A stretch of DNA of 30,130 nucleotides from Candidatus Aerophobota bacterium (GTDB taxonomy: Bacteria; Aerophobota; Aerophobia; Aerophobales; B3-G15). The stretch is from contig JACUUP010000008.1 in NCBI GenBank assembly GCA_014859225.1, positions 1-30,130 of the forward strand. Reading direction: 5' to 3'. Both the position numbers and the translations under genes were made by a program. The stretch's first letter is position 1; every line of letters begins with the position of its first letter. Below the pieces are notes generated by a model that did no database searches, had not been told where the DNA came from, and saw only the letters and a program-made list of their open reading frames with translations. Below, piece after piece: positions 15,995 to 26,258 of this stretch.

Positions 15995-16655
15995 CTTCCA
16001 CCTTCACTTTAGTTAAATTGGGGCGGGGGAAGGGAATTTCCTTTACTCCTTTCAACCTGTTTCCTATATCTCTTTTAAGTTTTTGTACAAAAAAGAGAGT
16101 TTCCTCATGAGCCTCACGTCCTATCTCCCTGCTCTCCTTGAATATGAGCTTGTTGTAATCCTCACTTCTTCTAATTATCACCTTTTCAATAATATCCTCA
16201 AGTGAGCCTTTCTTGCCGATTATTCCCCGTAAAAGTCCAACCCATCCAAACCTATCCAGAGTATCCGCATCATAAACTATTTTTTCTTCCATTGTCTCAG
16301 GAGGGATATGGGAAGTGGAGGTATGACGGGTTACAATCCTAACAATCCTTTTACCTGTTTCTGCATCAATTTCGGTAGCTTTGAGAAACTGCTCAACAAG
16401 AGCTGCTCCCCTTAATCCATGCAAAATACCACTCAACTGGTCAACTCTCCCCAGGTCATGAAAAAGCGCTCCACATATTAAAACAAAGGGGTCAACCTGG
16501 TCGGGAACTTTCTTAGCTATCTTGATGGCATTTTTAGCTACCTGGAGAACGTGGGAATAGTCATGTCCTTCCGACTCTGCATGTTTATCTCTCACAAACT
16601 CCTCTATCATTTCCAGAAGTTTTATCTCTTTTTTATTCAAGCTGCGTGAGAACAT
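15987..16655 (-). CDS. HD-domain phosphohydrolase
   Basis: The 222-residue protein has an HD metal-binding fold: HDYSH at 31-35, LFHDLGR with H66-D67, the conserved RHTSTSH at 110-116, and the distal Asp in YDADTLD (D130/D132). Such proteins cleave phosphomonoesters or phosphodiesters of nucleotides and small metabolites; the substrate cannot be told. No sensory or (p)ppGpp synthetase domain is present. It starts one base after the etfA stop with GGGAGAAG upstream and overlaps the RtcB-like gene by 8 bp, so it is translated with that gene. Because RtcB needs 2',3'-cyclic phosphate or 3'-phosphate ends, an HD phosphodiesterase partner is an attractive but unproven idea. Confidence 0.85.
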   Translation of the reverse strand: MFSRSLNKKEIKLLEMIEEFVRDKHAESEGHDYSHVLQVAKNAIKIAKKVPDQVDPFVLICGALFHDLGRVDQLSGILHGLRGAALVEQFLKATEIDAETGKRIVRIVTRHTSTSHIPPETMEEKIVYDADTLDRFGWVGLLRGIIGKKGSLEDIIEKVIIRRSEDYNKLIFKESREIGREAHEETLFFVQKLKRDIGNRLKGVKEIPFPRPNLTKVKVEDE

Positions 16656-16656
16656 T

Positions 16657-17856
16657 TTAACTTCTCCCTGAAGATGTATTTTTCAGTTTCTCCATAAGAA
16701 CAGGTAAAAATCTATTCAAATCTTCAACTATGCCGTAAGTTGCTATATTAAAAATGGGAGCCTCCGGGTCCTTATTTATAGCAACAATCACATCCGAGCT
16801 TCTCATTCCTACCTGATGTTGTATTGCCCCGGAGATGCCACAGGCAATATAGAGTTTAGGCTGCACAGTTTTACCGGTTTGTCCAACCTGATGATAAGAA
16901 GGAATCCATCCCGCATCAACAACGGCACGCGATGCCCCCACCGCTCCACCTAAAAGGTCGGCAAGCTCCCTTATAAGGGAAAAATTCTCCGGTCTGCCAA
17001 GACCTCTTCCTCCAGAAATTATTATTTCTGCCTCCTGCAGGTCTACAACATTGGTCTCTTCCTTTATCTTACCTACAATCTTTACCAGCTCATCCTCACT
17101 CCTCAGGTCAGGTTGCAATTTAATAACTTCAGCTGAAGATAATGAAGTAGGCTGCATGGGACGCATAACCTTTGGTCTAACTGTTGCCATTTGGGGACGG
17201 TGGTAGGGAGTAACAATACTTGCCATTATATTTCCACCAAAAGCAGGACGGGTTTGAACAAGGCACCTTTTCTCCTTATCTATATCCAAAGAAGTGCAAT
17301 CTGCAGTAAGACCGGTTTTAAGACGAGCAGCCACCCTGGGAGCTAAATCTCTCCCCATACTCGTAGCTGCCAAAAGAATAATGTCAGGCTTAAATTCTCT
17401 GATAAGGTCAACAAAAACCCTGGTATAAAAACTGGTGCGATACTCAGCTAATAGAGGATGGGAGACAAAAAAAATCCTGTCTACAGGATACTTCTTTAAC
17501 TCATCTACTTTTTCATCTATTGCATCTCCCAAAAAGATAACTGATAAGCTCTCTACAAGAGCATCGGCTAATTTTCTGCCCGCAGCCAAAAGCTCAAATG
17601 TGGCTGGCATAATCTCTCCCTCTCTTTGCTCGGCAAAGACCCAGACACCCCTAAATGCAGAAAGCTCTACCTCCTTTTGTTCTTCCTCCAGGAGTATAGC
17701 ATCAAAAGGGCACTCCTCCACGCAGGCTCCACAAAATGTGCATCCTGGCATAATATGAGCCTTTCCTTCCTCTAATTTTATCAACGAAAAGGGGCAGGCA
17801 GGAATACATTTTTCACACCCCGTGCAACTATCAGATATTATCTTTATTGTAGCCAT
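16657..17856 (-). CDS. etfA: Electron transfer flavoprotein alpha subunit with N-terminal 2[4Fe-4S] ferredoxin domain
   Basis: Residues 1-60 carry two complete ferredoxin motifs: C11, C14, C17, C21 and C39, C42, C45, C49. Residues about 65-399 are a normal EtfA, ending with the FAD-binding region (ISGGRGLGRPENF, VGASRAVVDAGWIP, QVGQTGKTVQPKLYIACGIS, INKDPEAPIF). EtfA forms a heterodimer with EtfB and passes electrons to or from the acyl-CoA dehydrogenase. A fused ferredoxin domain is known from Etf proteins of anaerobes such as the caffeyl-CoA and lactate dehydrogenase complexes, where electrons are bifurcated to ferredoxin. The start overlaps etfB by 13 bp, with GAGGAATC upstream. Confidence 0.95.
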   Translation of the reverse strand: MATIKIISDSCTGCEKCIPACPFSLIKLEEGKAHIMPGCTFCGACVEECPFDAILLEEEQKEVELSAFRGVWVFAEQREGEIMPATFELLAAGRKLADALVESLSVIFLGDAIDEKVDELKKYPVDRIFFVSHPLLAEYRTSFYTRVFVDLIREFKPDIILLAATSMGRDLAPRVAARLKTGLTADCTSLDIDKEKRCLVQTRPAFGGNIMASIVTPYHRPQMATVRPKVMRPMQPTSLSSAEVIKLQPDLRSEDELVKIVGKIKEETNVVDLQEAEIIISGGRGLGRPENFSLIRELADLLGGAVGASRAVVDAGWIPSYHQVGQTGKTVQPKLYIACGISGAIQHQVGMRSSDVIVAINKDPEAPIFNIATYGIVEDLNRFLPVLMEKLKNTSSGRS

Positions 17857-18647
17857 CTTAAAAGATTCCTCTTTTTTATTTCCTCAATAATTTTATCTGC
17901 TTTTTCCTTTATATCACCCTGTATAATCTCCCCTTTTTTGGGCAACCCTGGAGTAAATGTTCTAATCACCCTGGTAGGGGAGCCATCAAGCCCGATTTTA
18001 TCTTGAGCAAGATTTAAAAACCTGTTATCCCATAGCGGGATTTTAATCTTTTTAGCCTTTAAAAGATTCCTCAGGGACGGGTACCTTGGCTCATTTATCT
18101 CCTTGGTAACTGTAATAAGAGCGGGAAGTTTTATCTCCACCACCTCAAAATAATCTTCCAAGGCTCGCTCAGCTCTTATCATGCCATTCTTAATCTCAAT
18201 TTTACGCACATAAGTTAGCTGTGGAATCCCCAGATGTTCAGCAATACCCGGACCTACCTGAGCGGTATCTCCATCAATTGCCTGTTTACCTGCTATTATA
18301 AGGTCAAAATCTCCCAATCTCTTGATAGCCTCTGAGAGAATATAAGAGGTTGCCCAGGTATCCGAGCCAGCAAAACAAGTATCAGATATAAGTATGGCTT
18401 CATCAACTCCCATAGAAAGAGCCTTTCTTAAAGCATCCTCTGCCTGGGGAGGTCCCATAGAAATACAGGTTACAGAAGCAGCGTTTTTTTCCTTTATCCT
18501 TAATGCTTCCTCCAGTGCATTTTCATCAAAGGGGTTAATGATATTTTTTATTCCTTCCCTTACAATGGTATTATCCACAGGATTTACCTTAACTTTGGTA
18601 AGCTCTTCTGTATCTGGAACCTGTTTAATGCAAACAACTATGCGCAA
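17844..18647 (-). CDS. etfB: Electron transfer flavoprotein beta subunit
   Basis: A 267-residue EtfB beginning MRIVVCIKQVPDT, the standard N-terminus. Residues 125-133 read DGDTAQVGP, the form found in bifurcating Etf of anaerobes; respiratory EtfB usually has DDDxxQTG here. With the ferredoxin-fused EtfA, this suggests a bifurcating complex that couples NADH, the acyl-CoA substrate and ferredoxin. The start is TTG at 18647, fixed by AGGAGG eight nt upstream and by the conserved N-terminal sequence. It lies 12 bp after the acyl-CoA dehydrogenase gene. Confidence 0.95.
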   Translation of the reverse strand: MRIVVCIKQVPDTEELTKVKVNPVDNTIVREGIKNIINPFDENALEEALRIKEKNAASVTCISMGPPQAEDALRKALSMGVDEAILISDTCFAGSDTWATSYILSEAIKRLGDFDLIIAGKQAIDGDTAQVGPGIAEHLGIPQLTYVRKIEIKNGMIRAERALEDYFEVVEIKLPALITVTKEINEPRYPSLRNLLKAKKIKIPLWDNRFLNLAQDKIGLDGSPTRVIRTFTPGLPKKGEIIQGDIKEKADKIIEEIKKRNLLRWLQ

Positions 18648-18659
18648 TTTCTCATCCTC

Positions 18660-19802
18660 CTATGTTTCTTTTAAGATTAAATTTGCTATAATTCCTCTCT
18701 GGATTTCAGAAGTTCCTTCTATTATCTCGAAAAGTTTAGCCTCCCTCATATACCTTTCCACCGGATAATCTTTCATATATCCGTAACCTCCTAAGATTTG
18801 CACTGCCTTGGTGGTAACCCACATAGCAGTCTCTGATGCATATAGTTTACCCATGGAGGCATATTTCTCAAAGGGCATTCCCTTGTCCAGTAGCCAGGCG
18901 GCTTTGTAGAGAAACTGACGGGATGCCTCTATCTTTGTAGCCATATCAGCAAGTATATGTTGAACAGCCTGAAAGCTGGAAATGGTGCGCCCAAACTGCA
19001 CCCTTTCTTTAGAATAATCACGCGCCTTTTTAAAGGCAGCCTCAGCTATTCCTAAAGCACCTATACCCACACCAATCCTTCCTGCGGCAAAAGTTTCCAT
19101 CGCTATTTTGAATCCTTTCTTCTCTCCACCAATAAGGTTATTTTCGGGAACCGGGCAATCTTTTAAAATAAGCTCCACATTGGGTAGAGCCTCAAGACCC
19201 ATTTTTCTGAAATGCTGTCCAAAGGAAAAACCTGTGGTTCCTTTTTTTAGAATAAAAGCAGCAAGCCCCCTTGCTCCTCTTTTCCTGTCCAGATTGGCTA
19301 TTATTATATAAATATCTGCTACTTCTCCATTGGTTATAAAAATTTTGTTCCCATTTAAAATGTAGCCATCTGCATCTTTTTTAGCCGATGTTTGAACATT
19401 GCCAGCATCAGAGCCTGCCTCAGGTTCAGTAAGAGCAAAAGCTCCCAGGGATGTCCCCTTAGCTAAGGGAGGAAGGAACGTGCTTTTTTGTTCCTCGCTC
19501 CCAAAATTTAAAAGGGGAAAGGTGCAAAGAAGATTGGCACCAAAGATAAGACCGGTTGTAGCGCAAGCTCTGGAGATTCTTTCTGCCACCAGGGCCCAGG
19601 TAAGATAATCCATTTCTAAGCCTGCGTACTTTTTAGGAATGGTGATTCCAAAAAGGTCAAGACTGGCTAACCTTTCAATGTTACCTCGTGGAAACTCACC
19701 TTTTTCTGCCACTTCATCAGCTAAAGGTTCAATTTCTTTTTCACTCACCTCATCAACCAACTCCAGAATCATCTTTTGCTCTTCTGTCAAATCAAAGTCC
19801 AT
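18660..19802 (-). CDS. Acyl-CoA dehydrogenase (short/medium-chain type)
   Basis: The flavoenzyme (380 residues) introduces or reduces the alpha-beta double bond of an acyl-CoA. Signature 1 is ALTEPEAGSDAGNVQT, signature 2 is VQILGGYGYMKDYPVERYMRE, and the catalytic base is E362 in EIIEGTSEIQR. Length and layout equal butyryl-CoA dehydrogenase and relatives. It directly precedes etfB and etfA, its expected electron partners. No thiolase, crotonase or hydroxyacyl-CoA dehydrogenase lies in the window, so chain length and direction (oxidation or crotonyl-CoA-type reduction) stay open. The ATG has GGAGAGGGAGA upstream and lies inside the last 11 bp of ruvC. Confidence 0.95.
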   Translation of the reverse strand: MDFDLTEEQKMILELVDEVSEKEIEPLADEVAEKGEFPRGNIERLASLDLFGITIPKKYAGLEMDYLTWALVAERISRACATTGLIFGANLLCTFPLLNFGSEEQKSTFLPPLAKGTSLGAFALTEPEAGSDAGNVQTSAKKDADGYILNGNKIFITNGEVADIYIIIANLDRKRGARGLAAFILKKGTTGFSFGQHFRKMGLEALPNVELILKDCPVPENNLIGGEKKGFKIAMETFAAGRIGVGIGALGIAEAAFKKARDYSKERVQFGRTISSFQAVQHILADMATKIEASRQFLYKAAWLLDKGMPFEKYASMGKLYASETAMWVTTKAVQILGGYGYMKDYPVERYMREAKLFEIIEGTSEIQRGIIANLILKET

Positions 19803-20301
19803 TCTCCCTCTCCAAATTAATTTTATTTTTTAGTTTGCGGGAATAAAAATGGCAAAGGGCAACAGCAATAGCATCAGATGCATCATCAGGGACAGGAAGG
19901 CAAGATAAATTCAAAATATTTTTAATCATATGTTGAATTTGTTCCTTACGAGCTCTTCCGTAACCAGTTATCGCCTGTTTTACCTCCAGGGGTGCGTAGC
20001 TGAAAACTTTACCTCCCCCGGAAGAGACCGCCAGGAGGATAACGCCCCTTGCCTGCCCCACAGAAAGAGCGGTTTTAATATTTTTATTAAAAAATATATC
20101 TTCAACTGCTATTTCTTGGGGAGAAAACTTTTTCACAATTTTTTTCATTTGCCAGTAAATATCTTTCAATCTCTCAACCATATCCTGTTTACTTGAGGTT
20201 CTAAGGCAACCATAATCGGTAAGTTGAGGTAAGGAACATTCTACATCAATCACGCCATAGCCAGTTATGGCTGTTCCAGGGTCCACTCCAAGAATAGTCA
20301 T
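19792..20301 (-). CDS. ruvC: Holliday junction resolvase RuvC
   Basis: RuvC cleaves four-way DNA junctions during recombination as a dimer with RuvAB. The 169-residue protein has the RNase H-like fold with the acidic catalytic residues in VDPGTAITGYG (D7), AVEDIFF (E about 68) and DDASDAIAVALCH near residue 140. The length is standard. It overlaps folP by ATGA and the acyl-CoA dehydrogenase gene by 11 bp. ruvA and ruvB, often next to it, are not in the window. Confidence 0.96.
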   Translation of the reverse strand: MTILGVDPGTAITGYGVIDVECSLPQLTDYGCLRTSSKQDMVERLKDIYWQMKKIVKKFSPQEIAVEDIFFNKNIKTALSVGQARGVILLAVSSGGGKVFSYAPLEVKQAITGYGRARKEQIQHMIKNILNLSCLPVPDDASDAIAVALCHFYSRKLKNKINLERENGL

Positions 20302-21167
20302 AGGTGCACCTTTTGCTTCATTATGGCGTCCAGCAGGTCAACTGCCTGCCTGGTCTGTCTTACATCATGGCAGCGCACCATCCTGGCACCCTCAGCTACA
20401 GCTACACAGGTTGCTGCAATGCCCCCTGCAAGTCTTTGCTGGAGAGGGATATTTAAAACTTTTCCTATAAAAGATTTTCTTGAAACTCCTATCAAAATGG
20501 GTCTTCCTAAAACCTGCAGCTTTTTCAGGTTTTTCAAAATAAAAAGATTATGCTCCACCGTCTTGCCAAAACCTATTCCAGGGTCAACAATAACCTTTTC
20601 TGGAGCAATCCCTGCCTCCTTCGCTATCCTTAAACTTTCCTTTAAGTAAGAGATTATCTCAGGAATTAAAGCCTCGTAGTGGGGATTTTCTTGCATATTT
20701 TTGGGGCTGCCTTTTATATGCATTATAATAAGATGGGCCTTATTTGCAGAGACTATCTGTGCCATCTCAGGGTCAAATCTTAAACCACTTATATCATTTA
20801 CCATCTCTGCCCCTGCCCCGCAGGCTTCCTTTGCTACCTTAGCCTTGTAAGTATCAATGGAGATAGGAACCTGGAAAAATCTATTAATTTTTTTTATGCA
20901 AGGAATGGTCCTTTTAACTTCTTCTTCAAAGCTAATCGGATGAGCACCCGGTCTTGTGGATTCACCTCCCACATCAATGATATCTGCTCCTTCTTTAAGC
21001 ATCTTTTCTACTCGTTCAAGAATCTGTTTTTCTGTTTTATACCATCCCCCGTCATAAAAAGAATCAGGACTGAGGTTTAAGATACCCATGAGCGCAACTT
21101 TTTTTCTCAGGTCTAATGTAGTGTCGGAGAAATTTAAGACAAATTTCTTGAAGTTCGACATTTTCAT
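20298..21167 (-). CDS. folP: Dihydropteroate synthase
   Basis: FolP joins 6-hydroxymethyl-dihydropterin diphosphate and p-aminobenzoate in folate synthesis. Family signatures are ILNLSPDSFYDGG near the N-terminus, DVGGESTRPGA, ISIDTYKA, VNDISGL, VDPGIGFGKT and the end-domain GVSRKSFIG. The 289-residue protein has a 20-25 residue N-terminal extension before MGILNLS. The start at 21167 has no clear ribosome site; the Met two codons later is equally possible. It ends with an ATGA overlap with ruvC. Confidence 0.95.
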   Translation of the reverse strand: MKMSNFKKFVLNFSDTTLDLRKKVALMGILNLSPDSFYDGGWYKTEKQILERVEKMLKEGADIIDVGGESTRPGAHPISFEEEVKRTIPCIKKINRFFQVPISIDTYKAKVAKEACGAGAEMVNDISGLRFDPEMAQIVSANKAHLIIMHIKGSPKNMQENPHYEALIPEIISYLKESLRIAKEAGIAPEKVIVDPGIGFGKTVEHNLFILKNLKKLQVLGRPILIGVSRKSFIGKVLNIPLQQRLAGGIAATCVAVAEGARMVRCHDVRQTRQAVDLLDAIMKQKVHL

Positions 21168-21251
21168 TTAATGTTCAAGGTTAGCTGTAATGATGAAGAA
21201 GTGATTTTATTCATACCTTAAAGAAACGAATAAGGCAAAGATAAACTTATT

Positions 21252-23273
21252 TCAACCTGTTGCTTTCCCATCTAAAATAGAACCTGGCAGTCCTCCTTTT
21301 GTTTTTTTCTTTTCTTTTGTGCCCCTGGTCATTTTAGCTGGAGATGACTTCTTTTTGGAAACTTTTGTCTTTTCTTTTCCCTTTTCTTTCTTCTCATCTG
21401 CTACGACCCTTTCTCCCAGAATTCTCTTAATATCAGCTTCCTCCAGCACTTCCTTTGTCTCAAGTTCCTCTGCCAGCTTGACAAGTTTATCCTTATTTTT
21501 TTCTAAAATAGCATAGCCCTTACGATATGCTGCCTCAATCATGCGTTTAATCTCCTTATCTACTTCGTATGCAAGCTCCTCGCTGTAGTTTTTTTCTTTT
21601 AAAAAATCACGCCCAAGAAAAACCTCATCAGATTCACCATGTAAAGCCACAGGACCAAGTTTTTCACTCATTCCATACTCGGTTATCATTTTTCTAACAA
21701 TATGGGTTGCGCGAGATAAATCGTTTTGAGCACCCGTTGAGATTTCATTAAAAATGAGCTGTTCGCTGGCTCTTCCTGCAAGAAGAACAACCAATTTATC
21801 CAGGAGCTCTGACTTTGTTGCAAGATACTTATCTTCAAGAGGAAGTTGTAGAGTATACCCAAGTGCAGCTGAGCCCCTGGGAATTATAGAAACTTTATGA
21901 ATGGGGTCGGTTTCAGGTAAAAGATTACCCACAACAGTATGTCCGCTTTCATGATAGGCAACAATTTTTTTCTCTTTTTCTCTCATCACTCTTGACTTTT
22001 TCTCCGGTCCGGCTATTACTCTTTCTATTGCCTCTTCAAATTCGACCATTCCAATCTTATTTTTATTTCCTCTGGCAGCTAAAAGAGAGGCTTCATTTAC
22101 CAGATTCTCAATATCTGAGCCTACAAACCCCGGGGTTCTGCGAGCTAAAACCTTAACATCAACATCCACATCAAGTGGGTGGTTTTGCATATGCAGGCTA
22201 AGTATTTCCTCTCTTTCTTTTATATCTGGGGCACCAATGGTCACTCTCCTATCAAACCTCCCTGCTCGTAGTAGCGCCGCATCAAGCACATCGGGTCTGT
22301 TGGTGGCCGCTATAACAATAATCCCTTCTCGGGGAGAAAAACCATCCAACTCAACTAAAAGTTGGTTTAAAGTTTGCTCCTTTTCATCGTGCCCTCCGCC
22401 TATACCGGCAAACCTCTGTCTACCAACCGCATCCAGTTCATCAATAAATATTATACAGGGAGCATTACGCCTGCCCTGTTCAAAAAGGTCTCTAACTCTT
22501 GATGCCCCCACTCCCACAAACATCTCTACAAAATCTGACCCACTTATACTGAAAAAATAAACTCCTGCCTCCCCGGCTACAGCTCTTGCCAGAAGAGTTT
22601 TACCACAACCAGGTGGCCCAACCAGAAGCACCCCTTTGGGAATCTTAGCTCCCATTTTTTGAAATTTCTGGGGATTTTTTAAAAATTCTATTATCTCCCG
22701 CAGCTCTTCTTTAGCTTCTTGCGCTCCAGCCACATCATCAAAGGTAACTCTAATTTTTTCTTTTGAAGCTATTTTTGCTTTACTTTTTCCAAAGGAAAGT
22801 GCTTTATTTCCTGTAGCTCGCATCTGGCGAAATATCCAGAACCATATAGCTATAAAAATAATAATCGGCAGTACCCCTCCTAAAAGACCCACCCACCAAC
22901 CTTGTGTTTCTGGGACAGCTTCTATTTCTATGTTATTTTGTCTTAAAAGGCTGATAAGCTCAGGGTCATCAGGAGCATAGGTACTGACAACCACTCCATT
23001 AATCTTTCCCTTAATGGATTTGCCTCTGATGGTCACCCGCTGTATTCTATTAGCTTCAACCATATTGATAAATTGAGTGTATGTTATCTGTTGTTCCTCT
23101 TCCCTGGAACCCATTCTTACAAAATTGAAAATGGAAATCACCACCACAAACATTATGATAAGCAAAAAAAGATTCTTGCTCCACCTATTCCTGGGTGGAG
23201 GCCCACCTCCTGTGGGTGGAGGTCCACCCTCTGGTGGAGGAGTTTTCCTGTAATCTTTTTTTTCATCATCCAT
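21252..23273 (-). CDS. ftsH: ATP-dependent zinc metalloprotease FtsH
   Basis: FtsH is the membrane-anchored AAA protease that degrades misfolded membrane proteins and regulators. A proline/glycine-rich cytoplasmic N-tail (11-29) precedes membrane segment 1 (34-54), a periplasmic domain (60-125), segment 2 (127-149) and the AAA domain: GPPGCGKT at 219-226, FIDELDAVG at 276-284 and the second region of homology with RAGRFDRR. The zinc protease site is HESGH at 441-445 with D518. The C-terminus after about 620 is a lysine-rich tail not seen in most homologues. The start has GGAGG upstream, which can be masked by the hairpin at 23280-23308. Length is 673. Confidence 0.97.
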   Translation of the reverse strand: MDDEKKDYRKTPPPEGGPPPTGGGPPPRNRWSKNLFLLIIMFVVVISIFNFVRMGSREEEQQITYTQFINMVEANRIQRVTIRGKSIKGKINGVVVSTYAPDDPELISLLRQNNIEIEAVPETQGWWVGLLGGVLPIIIFIAIWFWIFRQMRATGNKALSFGKSKAKIASKEKIRVTFDDVAGAQEAKEELREIIEFLKNPQKFQKMGAKIPKGVLLVGPPGCGKTLLARAVAGEAGVYFFSISGSDFVEMFVGVGASRVRDLFEQGRRNAPCIIFIDELDAVGRQRFAGIGGGHDEKEQTLNQLLVELDGFSPREGIIVIAATNRPDVLDAALLRAGRFDRRVTIGAPDIKEREEILSLHMQNHPLDVDVDVKVLARRTPGFVGSDIENLVNEASLLAARGNKNKIGMVEFEEAIERVIAGPEKKSRVMREKEKKIVAYHESGHTVVGNLLPETDPIHKVSIIPRGSAALGYTLQLPLEDKYLATKSELLDKLVVLLAGRASEQLIFNEISTGAQNDLSRATHIVRKMITEYGMSEKLGPVALHGESDEVFLGRDFLKEKNYSEELAYEVDKEIKRMIEAAYRKGYAILEKNKDKLVKLAEELETKEVLEEADIKRILGERVVADEKKEKGKEKTKVSKKKSSPAKMTRGTKEKKKTKGGLPGSILDGKATG

Positions 23274-23279
23274 TTAAAT

Positions 23280-23308
23280 CCTCCACATTAATTGTAATAA
23301 ATGTGGGG
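23280..23308 (-). promoter_or_regulatory. Hairpin that can mask the ftsH ribosome-binding site
   Basis: On the minus strand CCACATT (23306-23300) pairs with AATGTGG (23289-23283) over a 10-nt loop. Two further C residues (23308-23307) can pair with GG at 23281-23280 across one bulged A. Together the four C residues would cover the complete GGAGG ribosome site (23284-23280) of ftsH, which lies 6 nt before the ATG. Such a weak stem that opens at higher temperature would act as an RNA thermometer; this is inference from the sequence. Confidence 0.5.
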
Positions 23309-23353
23309 AAAAATGCAACTGCAAAGCTTGGGTTTCAGGAAGACTCTGGGGGG

Positions 23354-24439
23354 TTATTTAAGAAGCTCTTCTATTACAGCCTCTCCCATCTCACGCGTTC
23401 CTGCTGCGGTAGGGTCATCGGGGCTGGGCTTAAGGTCATAGGTCACCTTCTTACCTTCTTTAATTACTTTTGCTAAAGCTATCTCTAATCTACCAGCTGC
23501 TTTTCTCTCACCCAGGTACTGAAGCATCATAACTGCGGAGAGTATCATTCCAGCAGGATTTACCTTATTCATCCCCTGGTATCGGGGAGCACTTCCATGA
23601 GTGGGCTCAAAAACAGCATACTCATCACCAATGTTTGCTCCCGGGGCAACTCCTAAACCGCCAACAAGACCTGCGCACAAATCCGAAACTATATCCCCGT
23701 AAAGATTGGGAAGTACAAGCACATCATAAATTTGAGGCTTTTGCACAAGTTGCATGCACATATTATCTACCAATCTATCATCAAATTCAATTTTCCCCTC
23801 ATAAGAATGAGCTACCTCTCTTGCGGAAGCTAAAAAAAGCCCATCGGTGAATTTCATTATGTTAGCTTTGTGGATGCAGGTTACCTTTTTGCGATTATTT
23901 GCAAGAGCCCACTCAAATGCCGCTTTTACTATTTTTCTACTTGCTGAGATAGAAATTGGCTTGATACTTATTGCTGAATCCTCCCTGATTTTTTCTCCTT
24001 TTATCCTGTATATAAACTCTATAAATTCTTTTGTATCTGTGTCTCCCAGCTCAAATTCAATACCGGCGTAAAGGTCTTCCGTATTTTCTCTGACAACTAC
24101 AATATCCACATCAGAAAATCTACTTCTTACCCCGGGATAAAGCTTGTAAGGTCTAAGACAGGTGTAAAGATTTAACTCTTTCCTTAAAGCAACATTTACA
24201 CTTCTAAATCCTTCTCCTATTGGAGTGGTGATAGGTCCTTTCCAGGCTACTTTGTTTTTCTTTATAGAATCAATTGTGCTTTCTGGAAGGGGAGTACCAT
24301 ACTCTTTTATCGCTGCCTTTCCAGCACAGGCTATCTCCCAATCTATTTTTACTCCCGTTACTTCTACGCATTCTTGAGCAACTTCTGTTATCTCTGGTCC
24401 TATTCCATCTCCAGGAATCAACGTTACCTTATGCATCAT
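23354..24439 (-). CDS. icd: NAD-type isocitrate dehydrogenase (beta-decarboxylating dehydrogenase family)
   Basis: The enzyme oxidises isocitrate to 2-oxoglutarate and CO2. Length (361) and motifs fit the short NAD-dependent isocitrate dehydrogenase/homoisocitrate group: LIPGDGIGPEI, the substrate loop RSVNVALRKELNLYTCLRP, VVRENTEDLYAGIE, NLYGDIVSDLCAGLVGG and EPTHGSAPRYQG. The S-x-N in the substrate loop and ENTEDLYAGIE point to isocitrate rather than 3-isopropylmalate; no leucine genes are nearby. It would feed 2-oxoglutarate to glutamate synthesis. GGAG is found 10 nt before the ATG at 24439. The 80 bp after its stop lead to ftsH. A repeat element lies just upstream. Confidence 0.85.
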   Translation of the reverse strand: MMHKVTLIPGDGIGPEITEVAQECVEVTGVKIDWEIACAGKAAIKEYGTPLPESTIDSIKKNKVAWKGPITTPIGEGFRSVNVALRKELNLYTCLRPYKLYPGVRSRFSDVDIVVVRENTEDLYAGIEFELGDTDTKEFIEFIYRIKGEKIREDSAISIKPISISASRKIVKAAFEWALANNRKKVTCIHKANIMKFTDGLFLASAREVAHSYEGKIEFDDRLVDNMCMQLVQKPQIYDVLVLPNLYGDIVSDLCAGLVGGLGVAPGANIGDEYAVFEPTHGSAPRYQGMNKVNPAGMILSAVMMLQYLGERKAAGRLEIALAKVIKEGKKVTYDLKPSPDDPTAAGTREMGEAVIEELLK

Positions 24440-24456
24440 CCTTTAAATTCTCCTTT

Positions 24457-24492
24457 CAAAAGTCAAGGGGTCAGCAAAAGTCAAGGGGTCAG
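24457..24492. repeat. Exact tandem duplication of an 18-bp unit
   Basis: CAAAAGTCAAGGGGTCAG occurs at 24457-24474 and again immediately at 24475-24492. The second copy includes the first eight bases of the left terminal repeat of the adjoining 123-bp element, so part of the element's end has been duplicated outward. It sits 18 bp upstream of the icd start codon. Confidence 0.85.
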
Positions 24493-24607
24493 GTCTTGCA
24501 ATATCACATTTTCAACGGTTATAGCTCAAATTTTGAACCTTTGATATAAACCATGTTCATTCTCTAAAGCGTAATTTCTACTATGTGATATTGCAAGACC
24601 TGACCCC
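24485..24607. mobile_element. 123-bp MITE-like element with perfect 25-bp terminal inverted repeats
   Basis: The left arm 24485-24509 (beginning GGGGTCAGGTCTTGCAATAT) and the right arm 24583-24607 (ending GCAAGACCTGACCCC) are perfect 25-bp inverted repeats around a 73-bp AT-rich core that has no coding frame. GGGGTCAGGTCTTG-type ends resemble sequences I associate with REP/IS200-like transposase genes, so this may be a non-autonomous relative; the family assignment is from memory. Its right end is 6 bp beyond the eno stop codon. In RNA it would form a 25-bp stem that could also affect termination or stability between eno and icd. Confidence 0.75.
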
Positions 24608-24613
24608 AATTTT

Positions 24614-26238
<1,625 letters not shown>

Positions 26239-26258
<20 letters not shown>

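Noticed and set aside
21168-21251. TTATTC/GAATAA inverted repeat between ftsH and folP as a regulatory site or terminator
   Set aside because: Arms are short and AT-rich and there is no T-run or overlap with a ribosome site.
23180-23260. GC-rich repetitive stretch of GGAGG/CCACC-like words at the start of ftsH
   Set aside because: It is explained by codons for the proline/glycine-rich N-terminal tail of FtsH and shows no regular repeat unit.
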